A DNA stretch of 16,366 bases from JBFMHD01 sp040752395 [NCBI: Candidatus Hydrogenedentota bacterium] (GCA_040752395.1 JBFMHD010000040.1:1-16366), one strand, 5' to 3'. Positions 1 to 7,050 are shown, numbered from the stretch's first letter. A program made the numbers and translations. Notes: generated from the letters alone by a model not told the origin.

Positions 1-2
1 CA

Positions 3-119
3 TATCTTATATTCACTGACAAACTTGAAGAAATATTTAAAGAAATGAATTATAAAGAGAGAGACGTAAGTTTAACACACACTGATACTTGCGCTCAAGC
101 AGTAGTTGTGTTTATTTAG
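3..119 (+). CDS. 3' end of an unidentified gene (partial)
   Basis: An open frame enters from the left edge and stops at TAG (117-119), giving a 38-residue C-terminal tail that begins YLIFTDKLEEIF and ends CAQAVVVFI. The alternation of charged helix-like residues and a final hydrophobic strand looks like real protein, and codon use matches the neighbouring genes. I do not recognise the family. The stop codon overlaps by two bases the left inverted arm of the repeat element at 118-315, so the native C-terminus may have been changed when the repeat arrived. The start lies outside the window. Confidence 0.5.
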   Translation, partial: YLIFTDKLEEIFKEMNYKERDVSLTHTDTCAQAVVVFI

Positions 120-163
120 AAGCAAGATAACGAAAGAAGCAAGAGGCACAAAGGCACAAAGGA

Positions 164-268
164 TGAAAAACTGAAGATGATATGAAAAGAGTCGTGAGTC
201 AAAACAGGACTCGAGACTCAAGACTCAAGACTTTTCATAGGGAGCTCCAGCCGGCTGTAGTCCGTAGC
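164..268 (+). repeat. Hairpin-rich repeat core, copy A
   Basis: This core begins tgaaaaactgaagatgatat and ends gtagtccgtagc, and is shared with 7065-7195 (opposite strand) and 16257-16366. It contains a gagtc/gactc stem-loop and the 8-bp palindrome AGCCGGCT. Compared with the copy at 16257, it carries one extra gactcaa unit and lacks the aggcttttggcttttgg block. That difference is the kind of change expected from slippage in short direct repeats. Confidence 0.85.
190..235 (+). terminator. Terminator-like stem-loop in repeat copy A
   Basis: AGTCGTGAGTC (190-200) can pair with GACTCAAGACT (222-232, or the alternative unit at 215-225) in 10 of 11 positions, and the stem is followed by TTTT (232-235). 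It lies about 70 bases after the stop of the partial gene and points the same way, so it could end that transcript. The stem has an internal mismatch and the T-run is short, so termination is an inference. Confidence 0.45.
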
Positions 269-315
269 CTGTAGCCCGTCCTGACACCTCTCACTTCTTC
301 CGTTATCTTGCTTCT

Positions 316-367
316 TGCTTCTTGCTTCTACTTGATATCATTAGAGTTACAATGTTTTTCAGAGGAG
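316..367 (+). repeat. Leader-type repeat module carrying a Shine-Dalgarno
   Basis: After a tandem cttgcttcttgcttct block, the segment acttgatatcattagagtta...gtttttcagaggag recurs on the minus strand at 7022-7050 (partial), 7229-7270 and 12232-12276. In this copy it ends in AGAGGAG (361-367), eight bases before the hicB ATG. The repeat therefore supplies the hicB ribosome binding site, and any hicB start upstream of 376 would be translated from repeat sequence. Confidence 0.75.
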
Positions 368-375
368 ATAGTAGT

Positions 376-630
376 ATGCTTGTTGAATATATAAACGAGG
401 CATTGAGAAGGGCTGAATATAAGATGATAAATGATGATGAACCATTTTATGGAGAAATTCCGGTGTTGGAGGGTGTATGGTCTACCGGGAAAACACTTGA
501 GGAATGCAGAAAAAATCTTATAGATGTTCTTGATGGATGGATTTATATCAGATTGAAGAAAGGATTGGATATACCTAAATTAGGGTCATTTAAAATAAGT
601 GAATTAAAAAGGTTAAAAGTTAGTGCCTAA
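376..630 (+). CDS. hicB: HicB-family antitoxin
   Basis: This 84-residue protein matches the HicB partial RNase H-like fold: an N-terminal strand and helix (MLVEYINEALRRAEY), then the characteristic YGEIPVLEGVWSTGKTLEECRKNL segment, in which substrate-mimic strands precede the helix. HicB antitoxins bind and neutralise the HicA mRNA interferase and usually repress their own operon. I chose ATG 376 because AGAGGAG sits eight bases upstream. An upstream in-frame ATG at 322 would add 18 residues read from repeat sequence. The stop overlaps the hicA start, so the two genes are translationally coupled. The antitoxin-first order is a common variant of the hicAB arrangement. No separate C-terminal DNA-binding domain is obvious at this length, so the mode of autoregulation is uncertain. 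Confidence 0.85.
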   Translation: MLVEYINEALRRAEYKMINDDEPFYGEIPVLEGVWSTGKTLEECRKNLIDVLDGWIYIRLKKGLDIPKLGSFKISELKRLKVSA

Positions 631-844
631 GTTTTCAGCTGTTAAGTGGATAGACCTTATAAAACGGTTACGAAAATTAGGATTTGAGGGTCCTTATCGC
701 GGTGGGAAGCATCCATATATGATAAAAGACGATTTAGTATTGACGATCCCCAATCCTCATAAAAAGGATGTATCTATAGATTTACTTACACAGATACTTC
801 GTCGGGGCAATATAAAACAAAACGAATGGATTGATACCGAATAG
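623..844 (+). CDS. hicA: HicA-family mRNA interferase toxin
   Basis: This 73-residue protein starts at GTG 623, inside the last codons of hicB (8-bp overlap). It has the compact HicA double-stranded-RNA-binding-like fold signature: a first helix (WIDLIKRLRKLGF), the glycine-rich strand RGGKHPYM carrying the expected catalytic histidine (His30), and the ending IPNPHKKDVSIDLLTQILRRGNI, which is typical of the family. HicA cleaves mRNA independently of translation details and is held inactive by HicB. The gene looks intact. Immediately after its stop comes sequence resembling a hisC tail, which suggests that the module now occupies the place of an older his gene. Confidence 0.87.
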   Translation: MPKFSAVKWIDLIKRLRKLGFEGPYRGGKHPYMIKDDLVLTIPNPHKKDVSIDLLTQILRRGNIKQNEWIDTE

Positions 845-852
845 ATAAAATA

Positions 853-927
853 AAAATTTCGTTTTGACAGGATATGGAAAACGATATATTTTTAGATGTT
901 ATAAAACAGATATTGTGCATCGGGTAA
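853..927 (+). pseudogene. Possible remnant of the hisC C-terminus
   Basis: In one frame the bases just after hicA read KISF, then TGA (865-867), then QD and MENDIFLDVIKQIL, ending CIG and TAA (925-927). The pattern I-S-x-(G)-x3-E-N-x2-F-L-x3-K-x-I-L is how histidinol-phosphate aminotransferases typically end, and a single base change (GGA to TGA) would explain the stop. hisC directly upstream of hisB is a common his-operon order. The match is short (about 23 residues), so this is a suggestive remnant. It could alternatively be a 17-codon leader ORF starting at ATG 874. Confidence 0.4.
864..892 (+). promoter_or_regulatory. Candidate sigma-70-type promoter upstream of hisB
   Basis: TTGACA (864-869) is followed after 17 bases by TATTTT (887-892), about 40 bases before the hisB ATG. 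The -35 box is perfect and the -10 box is fair. It lies inside the possible hisC remnant, so it may be fortuitous. If real, it would drive hisB and the overlapping ABC genes independently of hicBA. Confidence 0.35.
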
Positions 928-931
928 CAAA

Positions 932-1513
932 ATGGTTGAGAAGAAACGAAAGACAAAAGAGACAGAAATAAAAGTAAAAATTGAGTTATATGGTAAAGGT
1001 AAAAGTGAGATTAATACGGGTATAGGTTTTTTTGACCATATGCTCGAAATTTTTGCGAAACATTCGTTTGTTGATTTATTTGTTTGGGCAAGCGGTGATA
1101 AAAAAGTTGATAGTCATCATATAATTGAAGACGTGGGGATTGTAATAGGGAAAAGTATTGATAAGGCTCTTGAGGAGCGAAGAGGCATACGCAGATTTGG
1201 GTTTGCAGCTGTGCCGCTTGATGACGCATTAACACTCATAAGTATAGATCTTGGGAATAGGGCTTATCTTAAATTTGATGCAGATTTACCTAAACTTAAA
1301 CTTGGCGAGTTCGATGTAGAGATGACTAAAGAGTTTTTTCAAAGCTTGAGTAATAACGCTAAAATGACTCTACATATAAAACTATTACAAGGTGAGAATA
1401 CTCATCATTGCATAGAATCTATATTTAAATCATTTGCAAAAGCTTTTGAGATGGCAATTACAAAAGAAAAGAGGATCCAGGGTGAGGTACCAAGCACAAA
1501 AGGACTCTTATGA
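932..1513 (+). CDS. hisB: Imidazoleglycerol-phosphate dehydratase
   Basis: This 193-residue monofunctional HisB catalyses the dehydration of imidazole glycerol phosphate to imidazole acetol phosphate in histidine biosynthesis. Visible landmarks are GFFDHML (residues 32-38), the first manganese-binding motif DSHHIIED (60-67; His62, His63, Glu66), the second motif THHCIES (157-163; His158, His159, Glu162) and the C-terminal PSTKG. Length matches the usual single-domain enzyme without the N-terminal phosphatase seen in enterobacteria. The ATG at 932 gives the normal N-terminus, but its Shine-Dalgarno is weak. No other his gene is in the window. The stop overlaps the next gene's start as ATGA, so hisB is probably cotranscribed with an unrelated ABC export set. 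Confidence 0.96.
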   Translation: MVEKKRKTKETEIKVKIELYGKGKSEINTGIGFFDHMLEIFAKHSFVDLFVWASGDKKVDSHHIIEDVGIVIGKSIDKALEERRGIRRFGFAAVPLDDALTLISIDLGNRAYLKFDADLPKLKLGEFDVEMTKEFFQSLSNNAKMTLHIKLLQGENTHHCIESIFKSFAKAFEMAITKEKRIQGEVPSTKGLL

Positions 1514-2496
1514 TTGGTATCGAAGTAATTGGTATTTCAAAAAATTTTAAAGATATAAAAGCTGTTTGTGATGTCTCGTTCAGTATAGATACAGGTGAGA
1601 TAGTAGGTTTTCTTGGACCAAATGGTGCAGGCAAAACTACTACTATGCGCATCCTTACTACCTATCTTAAACCTGATAAAGGAACTGCTAAAATCAAAGG
1701 GTTTGATATAATAGACGATTCAAAAGAAGTAAGAAAGAGAATAGGCTATGTACCTGAAAACGCCGCGTTATATGAAGAAATGAGCGTTATTGAATATTTA
1801 GAATTTGTTTGTAGTCTGCGCGGTATTTCTAATAATCAAAGAAAAGAGAGAATAAAAAATGTTATTGATAGATGTGGTCTGGAAGAAGCAATACAAAAAT
1901 TTGTAGGCGAATTATCCAAGGGCTACAGACAAAGACTATGTCTTGCTCAAGCATTGATACATAATCCAGAAATACTTATTTTTGATGAACCAACGCACGG
2001 GCTTGACCCAAAACAGATTATAGAAATAAGGGGACTCATAAAAGAGATAGGCAGAGAAAAAACAATAATATTATCAACACACATAATGCAGGAAGTTACA
2101 GCATGTTGTAGTAGAGTTATAATAATAAACAGAGGTGAGATACTGGCAACTGGCAGACCTGATGAATTATCAGCACAGATTTACGGCGGCAGGGTGATAA
2201 ACGTTATTTTGACGAAAGAGACACCAACAGAGATTCAGTTTGAGTTTGAAAAGATAGCGTCTGTGAAGAATGTTATAAAGAAGGAACATATTGATGGGTG
2301 GCTTTATGAGATTGTATCTGAGAAGGATATAGAGACAAGAAGAGCTATTTTTGAGATAGTGAGAAGCAAAAACGCCACATTGCTTGAATTAACTGCGAAA
2401 AAGAGAGAATTTGAGGATATCTTTCTTGAGATTATAAATGGACAGAGTGATCCCTCGGAACGTAAGAATTCTACCGAAGACAGAGAGAATACCTGA
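1510..2496 (+). CDS. ABC transporter ATPase, GldA/NatA-like
   Basis: This 328-residue nucleotide-binding subunit belongs to the ABC-2/drug-export branch. Motifs in order: Walker A GPNGAGKT (36-43), the YVPENAALY segment at the Q-loop position as in GldA/CcmA-type ATPases (80-88), the signature variant LSKGYRQR (135-142), Walker B ILIFDEP with the D-loop GLDP (155-167), and the H-loop STH (189-191). A C-terminal domain of about 100 residues follows, then a hydrophilic tail rich in Ser, Glu and Arg. It begins inside the hisB stop codon. The downstream permease, GldG-like protein and DUF4340 protein make this the ATPase of a gliding-type ABC complex. What the complex moves cannot be told from sequence. 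Confidence 0.93.
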   Translation: MIGIEVIGISKNFKDIKAVCDVSFSIDTGEIVGFLGPNGAGKTTTMRILTTYLKPDKGTAKIKGFDIIDDSKEVRKRIGYVPENAALYEEMSVIEYLEFVCSLRGISNNQRKERIKNVIDRCGLEEAIQKFVGELSKGYRQRLCLAQALIHNPEILIFDEPTHGLDPKQIIEIRGLIKEIGREKTIILSTHIMQEVTACCSRVIIINRGEILATGRPDELSAQIYGGRVINVILTKETPTEIQFEFEKIASVKNVIKKEHIDGWLYEIVSEKDIETRRAIFEIVRSKNATLLELTAKKREFEDIFLEIINGQSDPSERKNSTEDRENT

Positions 2497-2501
2497 CAGA
2501 A

Positions 2502-3212
2502 ATGAGAAACAGTTTAATTATTGCAAAACGTGAATTGATGTTATTTTTTAATTCTATAGTTGCGTATATTTTTCTTTTTGTATTCTTAGGGTTTAGCTAC
2601 TGGTTTTTCTTTAGAGGATTTTTTTATTATGCTCAAGCTGAGATTTTAGAGATGTTCAATGTATTACCATGGTCATTTTTTGTATTTATTCCTGCAATAA
2701 CAATGCGTGCGTTTGCTGAAGAAAAAAGATCAGGAACAATTGAGATTTTGATGACGTATCCTGTAACAGAGTGCGAGTTCGTTTTTGGTAAATTCCTGGC
2801 TGTTGTTATATTTATAGGTATCACCTTGATACTGACGCTGCCTCTTTTTGGTATGATCTGTTATCTTGGAGACGTTGATGAAGGCAGAATTTTATGCGGA
2901 TATTTTGGTAGCTTACTTCTTGGCGCTTCGTATGCTTCTTTAGGCTTATTTGCTTCAAGTCTTACAAAAAATCAGGCTGTGGCTTTTATTTTAGGATTAA
3001 TTTTTTGTTTCGTATTTATGATAATAGGTGAGGATATTGTCAGAGTAACATTAAAGGGTAAATTACAGGAAGTTTTATATGAGACAGGGCTTATCCGAAG
3101 GTTTGATAGTATGAAACGCGGGGTTATAGATTCAAGAGATATTGTCTTTTATTTTTCATTTATAGGATTTTTTTATTATCTGACTTTTAGACAGATGACA
3201 AAAAGTGAGTAA
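2502..3212 (+). CDS. ABC-2 type permease, GldF-like
   Basis: This 236-residue integral membrane protein has about six hydrophobic segments (roughly residues 15-37, 52-70, 96-118, 133-152, 157-178 and 211-229). The segment TMRAFAEEKRSGTIEILMTYP between the second and third spans is the coupling-helix hallmark of ABC-2/GldF permeases. It starts six bases after the ATPase stop without a strong Shine-Dalgarno, which suggests translational coupling. It should pair as a homodimer with the ATPase encoded upstream. GldF-like genes are best known from gliding Bacteroidetes but are widespread in other phyla, so motility is not implied. Confidence 0.9.
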   Translation: MRNSLIIAKRELMLFFNSIVAYIFLFVFLGFSYWFFFRGFFYYAQAEILEMFNVLPWSFFVFIPAITMRAFAEEKRSGTIEILMTYPVTECEFVFGKFLAVVIFIGITLILTLPLFGMICYLGDVDEGRILCGYFGSLLLGASYASLGLFASSLTKNQAVAFILGLIFCFVFMIIGEDIVRVTLKGKLQEVLYETGLIRRFDSMKRGVIDSRDIVFYFSFIGFFYYLTFRQMTKSE

Positions 3213-3215
3213 ACG

Positions 3216-4778
3216 ATGAGACGATACCAGTGGATTATCTCAATAATATTAGTTCTTGGTATTATAATTCTTATAAATATTTTAGGGGGTGAGTATTTTT
3301 TTAGAATAGATTTAACAGAAAATAAAGAATATACGTTATCTTCTTCATTTAAAAAAATCATAACATCAACAAAAGACAGGGTTATAATTAAAGCATATTT
3401 TACAGAAGACCTGCCATTTTATTTTGCAGGTATAAAACAAAGGGTTCGTGATTTTTTAGAAGAGGTAAGGATATTATCTAAAGGTAATATAACCTATACT
3501 TTTATTGACCCGTCAAAAAATACCGAGTATCAAAGCCAGGCAAATTCATCAGGCGTACCTGAAGTCGCAGTCAATTATATTGATAGAGATAAAGCCGAGA
3601 TAAAGAAGGTTTATTTCGGGCTTTGTATGCATTATGAGGATAGACGCGAAGCGATACCGGTTATCAGAGATGTTGAGGGGATCGAATATGAGTTTGCAAT
3701 ATCTTTAACGAGATTGTTACAGACCGAGAAACCCAAAGTATCGTTTCTTACAGGCGTTAAACAAGAAGATATAGAATATGAGGATATCCAGGGACTGGTT
3801 GAAGAATTAAGTAAAACATATACAATAAACTGGACATCGCCGGAAAGTAAGATTGATAAAAAGGTTAAAACCTTAGTTGTAATCAAAAATAAGGATATCA
3901 CTGACAAAACATTATTTAATATTGACCAGTTTATAATGGAAGGAGGTAATGTTATTTTTTGTGTATCAGGGATGGATGGTCCACCGCAGAATATTTTTGC
4001 ATCAAGAACCGAGAATAAATTGCAGGGGTTGTTAGAATACTATGGGATAAAAGTTAATAATAATTATATTGTTGACAAATCCTGTGTTCCTGTCTCGTTT
4101 TATGCAGGATATTTTAGTGTGACTGTAACTTATCCGTTTTATATAAAGATAATACCAACTTTTAATGATAAAGCGTGGGGGTTTAATAAAAGTGTTGCCT
4201 CAGTATCAGGACTTGAGTCCCTGATACTGCCCTGGGTTTCATCAGTTACTACCTCGGATACAGAATTACTGACTGATGTGCTTGTTTACTCAACGCCTTA
4301 TGCAGATGCGATGGCAGGCTTTGTTAATTTAAATTATCAGCAGGATTTTAATCTTGAATTAAAAGAAGATACTTATGCGCTTGGACTTATTTGTCGTGGA
4401 AGGGTTAGCTCGTATTTCAAAGACAAGGAGAATATTTACAATATACCAGTTGATGATTATAAAAATAAAAAAGATTGTTCAGAAACTACAAATATCGTGG
4501 TTATAGGTACCGAGCATTTTATTCTTGATAGGATTATTAAAATGTATAATGAGAATTTATATTTTATTAACAATATTATAGACCAGCTTACACTTGGTTG
4601 TGACCTTATTTCTATAAGGTCTAAACAGATTGTAAATAGACCAATCAAAGAATTAGAAGAGAAAGAAAAAAATATTATAAAATATTCGAATATGATAGGG
4701 GTACCATTGTTAATAGTTGTGGCTGGTATAATGAGATATATTTTAAGAAAAATAAGGGTTAGAAAGAGCAAAATATGA
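3216..4778 (+). CDS. GldG-like ABC auxiliary protein
   Basis: This 520-residue protein has an N-terminal membrane anchor (residues 8-25), a large soluble region and a C-terminal membrane span (about 493-510) ending in a basic tail. The opening FRIDLTENKEYTLS, the early IKAYFTEDLP strand and the LLEYYGIKVNNNYIVD segment are typical of the GldG/ABC_transp_aux family, in which the soluble part faces the periplasm or exterior. It lies three bases after the permease stop, and its own stop overlaps the DUF4340 gene as ATGA. Many GldG-type proteins are fused to a permease. Here the permease is a separate gene. The cargo or partner is unknown. Confidence 0.88.
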   Translation: MRRYQWIISIILVLGIIILINILGGEYFFRIDLTENKEYTLSSSFKKIITSTKDRVIIKAYFTEDLPFYFAGIKQRVRDFLEEVRILSKGNITYTFIDPSKNTEYQSQANSSGVPEVAVNYIDRDKAEIKKVYFGLCMHYEDRREAIPVIRDVEGIEYEFAISLTRLLQTEKPKVSFLTGVKQEDIEYEDIQGLVEELSKTYTINWTSPESKIDKKVKTLVVIKNKDITDKTLFNIDQFIMEGGNVIFCVSGMDGPPQNIFASRTENKLQGLLEYYGIKVNNNYIVDKSCVPVSFYAGYFSVTVTYPFYIKIIPTFNDKAWGFNKSVASVSGLESLILPWVSSVTTSDTELLTDVLVYSTPYADAMAGFVNLNYQQDFNLELKEDTYALGLICRGRVSSYFKDKENIYNIPVDDYKNKKDCSETTNIVVIGTEHFILDRIIKMYNENLYFINNIIDQLTLGCDLISIRSKQIVNRPIKELEEKEKNIIKYSNMIGVPLLIVVAGIMRYILRKIRVRKSKI

Positions 4779-5713
4779 AGAGTCGTGAATTAAACAGGAT
4801 AAAGATACTTTTTATTATATTTGTAATACTTTTTGGTGGCGTGCTTTTTGTAAAATTGAATAAAAAAGAATATATAAATCCGGATTATGCAAAAAAAATA
4901 TTAGAAAAAATATCGGCTTTTACTGAAACAGAAACTCTTAAAATAACATTTGTAAATCAATATGATTCTAAAATTATTATTGTTCGACAAAATGATAATT
5001 GGGTTATACGTGATAAAGAAAATTACCCTGTTGAAAAAGAAAGTATAAAGAATTTCTTTATTGAGTTAGAGAAGATAAAAAGAGGGGATCTGGTATCAGA
5101 AAAAAAAGAGAATTTTTACAAATATGAGCTGGAAGAAACACAAGTCACCAGCATAATATTAGAATCAGCTAAAGATAAAATACACGTGATTGTGGGTAAG
5201 AGAGGTTCGTATGCAGGAAGTAATTATATTAGAATAAAAGAAGAACCCTATGCGCTTTTGGTACCCTCTTCCTTGAAAATGTTTACTGATAAAACTTTGA
5301 GAGAGTGGTATAAAAAACAGATAACCGATTTTAACCCCAGAGAAATAACTGAATATAAATTATCAAAAGATCAAAAAGAGATATTTTATTCAATAAGAAT
5401 GGATACAGGATGGAACATAGTAGTGAACGAGGTTAAAAAAGATACTCAATCATTACAGGTCGCTATTGAGGCTTTATCTTTATTAAGAGCTATGGATGTT
5501 TATGTAGGAGATGAACTATCATTAACTGAAGCAGAACTTGATAAACCTTTATACACGATTCAATTTAAATCTGTTGCTGGCAGAGATACTATATATATAG
5601 GAAAAGAAATAGAAACAGTGCGATATATAAAGCTTGATAGTATAAAAAACATTATATTTAAGGTCTCTAATTATACAATAAAACAGATTATCCTTAAAGA
5701 AAATCCCCGATAA
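4775..5713 (+). CDS. DUF4340-domain protein of the Gld-like operon
   Basis: This 312-residue protein has one N-terminal transmembrane segment (about residues 10-27) followed by a soluble, beta-rich region. The repeated pattern NDNWVIRDKENYPVEKESIKNF (split across residues about 76-97) followed by a L-V-S-E-K-K block is characteristic of DUF4340 proteins, which are routinely encoded last in GldA-GldF-GldG gene sets. It overlaps the preceding gene by four bases and ends the apparent operon. No function is established for the domain. The context suggests a periplasm-facing accessory subunit of the same ABC complex. Confidence 0.85.
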   Translation: MKSRELNRIKILFIIFVILFGGVLFVKLNKKEYINPDYAKKILEKISAFTETETLKITFVNQYDSKIIIVRQNDNWVIRDKENYPVEKESIKNFFIELEKIKRGDLVSEKKENFYKYELEETQVTSIILESAKDKIHVIVGKRGSYAGSNYIRIKEEPYALLVPSSLKMFTDKTLREWYKKQITDFNPREITEYKLSKDQKEIFYSIRMDTGWNIVVNEVKKDTQSLQVAIEALSLLRAMDVYVGDELSLTEAELDKPLYTIQFKSVAGRDTIYIGKEIETVRYIKLDSIKNIIFKVSNYTIKQIILKENPR

Positions 5714-5831
5714 TATTACAATTACATCGAATAATATCCAGTAATTAATAGGTATAAACAAATCTTTTATAAATGACGATAATATTAATGTAGGGTATCC
5801 TATCACTTAGCGACATTATTTCGAATGTCGA

Positions 5832-5957
5832 ATTGCAAATTGAAGTTAGAGGCACAGAGGCACAAAGGTAGAAAGAAGACAGGAGACAGAAGACAGAGGC
5901 ACAATGTAGTGAGGGTCACAAGACCCGTAGTAGGCAAATAAATTTACAATTTGCAAT
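5832..5957. repeat. Intergenic repeat with 11-bp inverted ends and a ggtcacaagacc hairpin
   Basis: ATTGCAAATTG (5832-5842) and its exact inverted copy (5947-5957) bound a 126-bp segment. Inside are ggcacagaggcacaaagg words (about 5850-5868), an aggagacagaagacag block, and a 28-nt module at 5906-5933 centred on the hairpin GGGTC-ACAA-GACCC. That 28-nt module recurs at 9484-9511 with a single difference, and ATTGCAAATTG recurs at 9555-9565. Together with 5714-5831 it fills the gap after the DUF4340 gene. I see no gene in 5714-5989. Confidence 0.75.
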
Positions 5958-5989
5958 GGAGTGAAGGACAATAGGGAGGAGGTGTTAAA

Positions 5990-6253
5990 ATGGACTTCAA
6001 TATCAATAATCCAAATTATTCAATAAACTCTGATATATCCAATCAATATTTGCAGATAAATGAAGGATCTAATAAAGATAATAAAGAGGAAAAGAAATAC
6101 GAAGTAAAGGATGTTGAAGTTTCCGAGGAATTTAAAGTTAACCCCGAAGATTTAGTTATAAAAGAGAGCGTAGTAAGAAATATAATTAATTTAGCAGCTC
6201 ATATTCCGCCTGAAGAAAATAAAGATAATAAAAGTGTAGATATTTTCAGTTAA
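5990..6253 (+). CDS. Small acidic hypothetical protein
   Basis: This 87-residue ORF has an excellent Shine-Dalgarno (AGGAGGT at 5977-5983, six bases before ATG), which is the main reason to believe it is translated. The protein is hydrophilic, rich in Asn, Lys, Glu and Ile, with a low-complexity first half (NINNPNYSINSDISNQ) and a more helical second half (ESVVRNIINLAAHIPP). It has no signal peptide, membrane span or cysteine. I recognise no family. It stands alone, facing a convergent minus-strand gene. Confidence 0.65.
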   Translation: MDFNINNPNYSINSDISNQYLQINEGSNKDNKEEKKYEVKDVEVSEEFKVNPEDLVIKESVVRNIINLAAHIPPEENKDNKSVDIFS

Positions 6254-6319
6254 GATTAATTGCTGTAGGGGGCTGGGGGCCCGGCTTAATGTTTGCTCTA
6301 CTTCGAGATATCTGCGGAA

Positions 6320-7012
6320 TTAATAAGAAAACTTACCTACCTCTACCTTACTTTCCTGATATTCAATAATTCTTGGGCCATCATTTGTCTCAATAAAGAT
6401 TACCTGAATACAGTTTTTAGGTTCAGATATGACGAGTAATTTGTTTCCATCAGGTGATATACCAAACCCTGCTTTGCCTGTGAAATCACCCTGTATCACT
6501 TTAATGACTTCATAATCTTTTGTTTTATCTTTAACTGGTTTAGCTATAAACAATTTTGAGAGATTATTTTCGCTAAAATGTACAGCTATTAGCGAGGAGC
6601 CTTCTTTTATCTTTTCTGGAGTCAGTGGTTTATCACTCAGATAGCTATTAATTATCTCTTCTATATTTTTTATTTTTTCTTCTTTTATTATATCATATCT
6701 TGTAGGAACTCCACCAAATGCTTTAACGACATCAGGGTCAGAGGCTGCTTCGAGTGGGAGCATTTCTTTTCTTTCAATAACCTCGAGATATTTTATTTCG
6801 GTATCAGAAATCCATGAGGGTTCAGTTCTTGTTATAGTAGTTGTAATGGTAGTATCGTACTCTTCAGGAGCAAAGATGATATATATAAGAAATACCAATC
6901 CCACAGCTATTATTGCTGCTATGATAATGTAAATAATTGAAGATTTTTTTTCTTTTTCCGGTTCTTGTTGTTCGGGTGTTTGAGAAACCTGTTCTTTAAT
7001 TTCTTCTGGCAT
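6320..7012 (-). CDS. Single-span membrane protein of unknown function
   Basis: This 230-residue protein has a charged cytoplasmic N-terminus rich in Glu, Gln and Pro, one strong transmembrane helix (about residues 24-48, SSIIYIIIAAIIAVGLVFLI) and an extracytoplasmic domain of about 180 residues. A segment near the C-terminus, FGISPDGNKLLVISE, resembles one blade of a WD40/TolB-like propeller, but a single blade is not a fold. GAGGAGGT (7021-7028) precedes the start by eight bases and lies at the end of a leader-type repeat module. I recognise no family. The gene converges with the small ORF at 5990-6253. The 66-bp gap between them has a G-rich stretch but no convincing terminator. Confidence 0.7.
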   Translation of the reverse strand: MPEEIKEQVSQTPEQQEPEKEKKSSIIYIIIAAIIAVGLVFLIYIIFAPEEYDTTITTTITRTEPSWISDTEIKYLEVIERKEMLPLEAASDPDVVKAFGGVPTRYDIIKEEKIKNIEEIINSYLSDKPLTPEKIKEGSSLIAVHFSENNLSKLFIAKPVKDKTKDYEVIKVIQGDFTGKAGFGISPDGNKLLVISEPKNCIQVIFIETNDGPRIIEYQESKVEVGKFSY

Positions 7013-7021
7013 AATTAAATA

Positions 7022-7050
7022 CCTCCTCTGAAAAACGCTGTAACTCTAAT
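7022..7050 (-). repeat. Leader-type repeat module before the 230-residue gene
   Basis: Read on the minus strand this is attagagttacagcgttttt followed by cagaggagg, a close copy of the segment ending at 367 that precedes hicB. Its terminal GAGGAGG is the Shine-Dalgarno of the gene starting at 7012. Beyond 7050 the similarity to the other copies stops and a gtacaggc block begins. Confidence 0.7.

Larger units (their letters stand above)
118..315 (+). repeat. Composite intergenic repeat, copy A, bounded by 22-nt inverted arms
   Basis: The left arm (118-139, agaagcaagataacgaaag...) and right arm (294-315) are inverted copies that match at 21 of 22 positions. Between them, in order, lie a ggcacaaag tandem block (about 142-162), a hairpin-rich core (164-268), and a gtagcc/gtccgtagcc block. 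Parts of the same string recur at 7065-7195, 9420-9460 and 16257-16366. There is no coding potential. The element fills the gap between the partial gene and hicB. The long inverted arms are reminiscent of non-autonomous mobile repeats, but no target-site duplication is evident. Confidence 0.8.

Noticed and set aside
118-330. CRISPR array
   Set aside because: The tandem units are very short (about 7-10 bases), contiguous and without unique spacers. No cas gene is present.
322-375. 18-residue N-terminal extension of HicB
   Set aside because: The extension is encoded by a repeat module found elsewhere in non-coding sequence, while ATG 376 has a strong Shine-Dalgarno at the right distance.
853-870. 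Recoded TGA as glycine (alternative genetic code) to explain the in-frame TGA in the hisC-like tail
   Set aside because: Several intact genes here end at TGA exactly where their families end (for example the hisB stop and the ATPase stop), and no other in-frame TGA at a conserved Gly was seen.
6254-6319. Terminator in the G-rich gap between convergent genes
   Set aside because: The gggggctgggggcccggc stretch forms only a weak stem and is not followed by a T-run on either strand.
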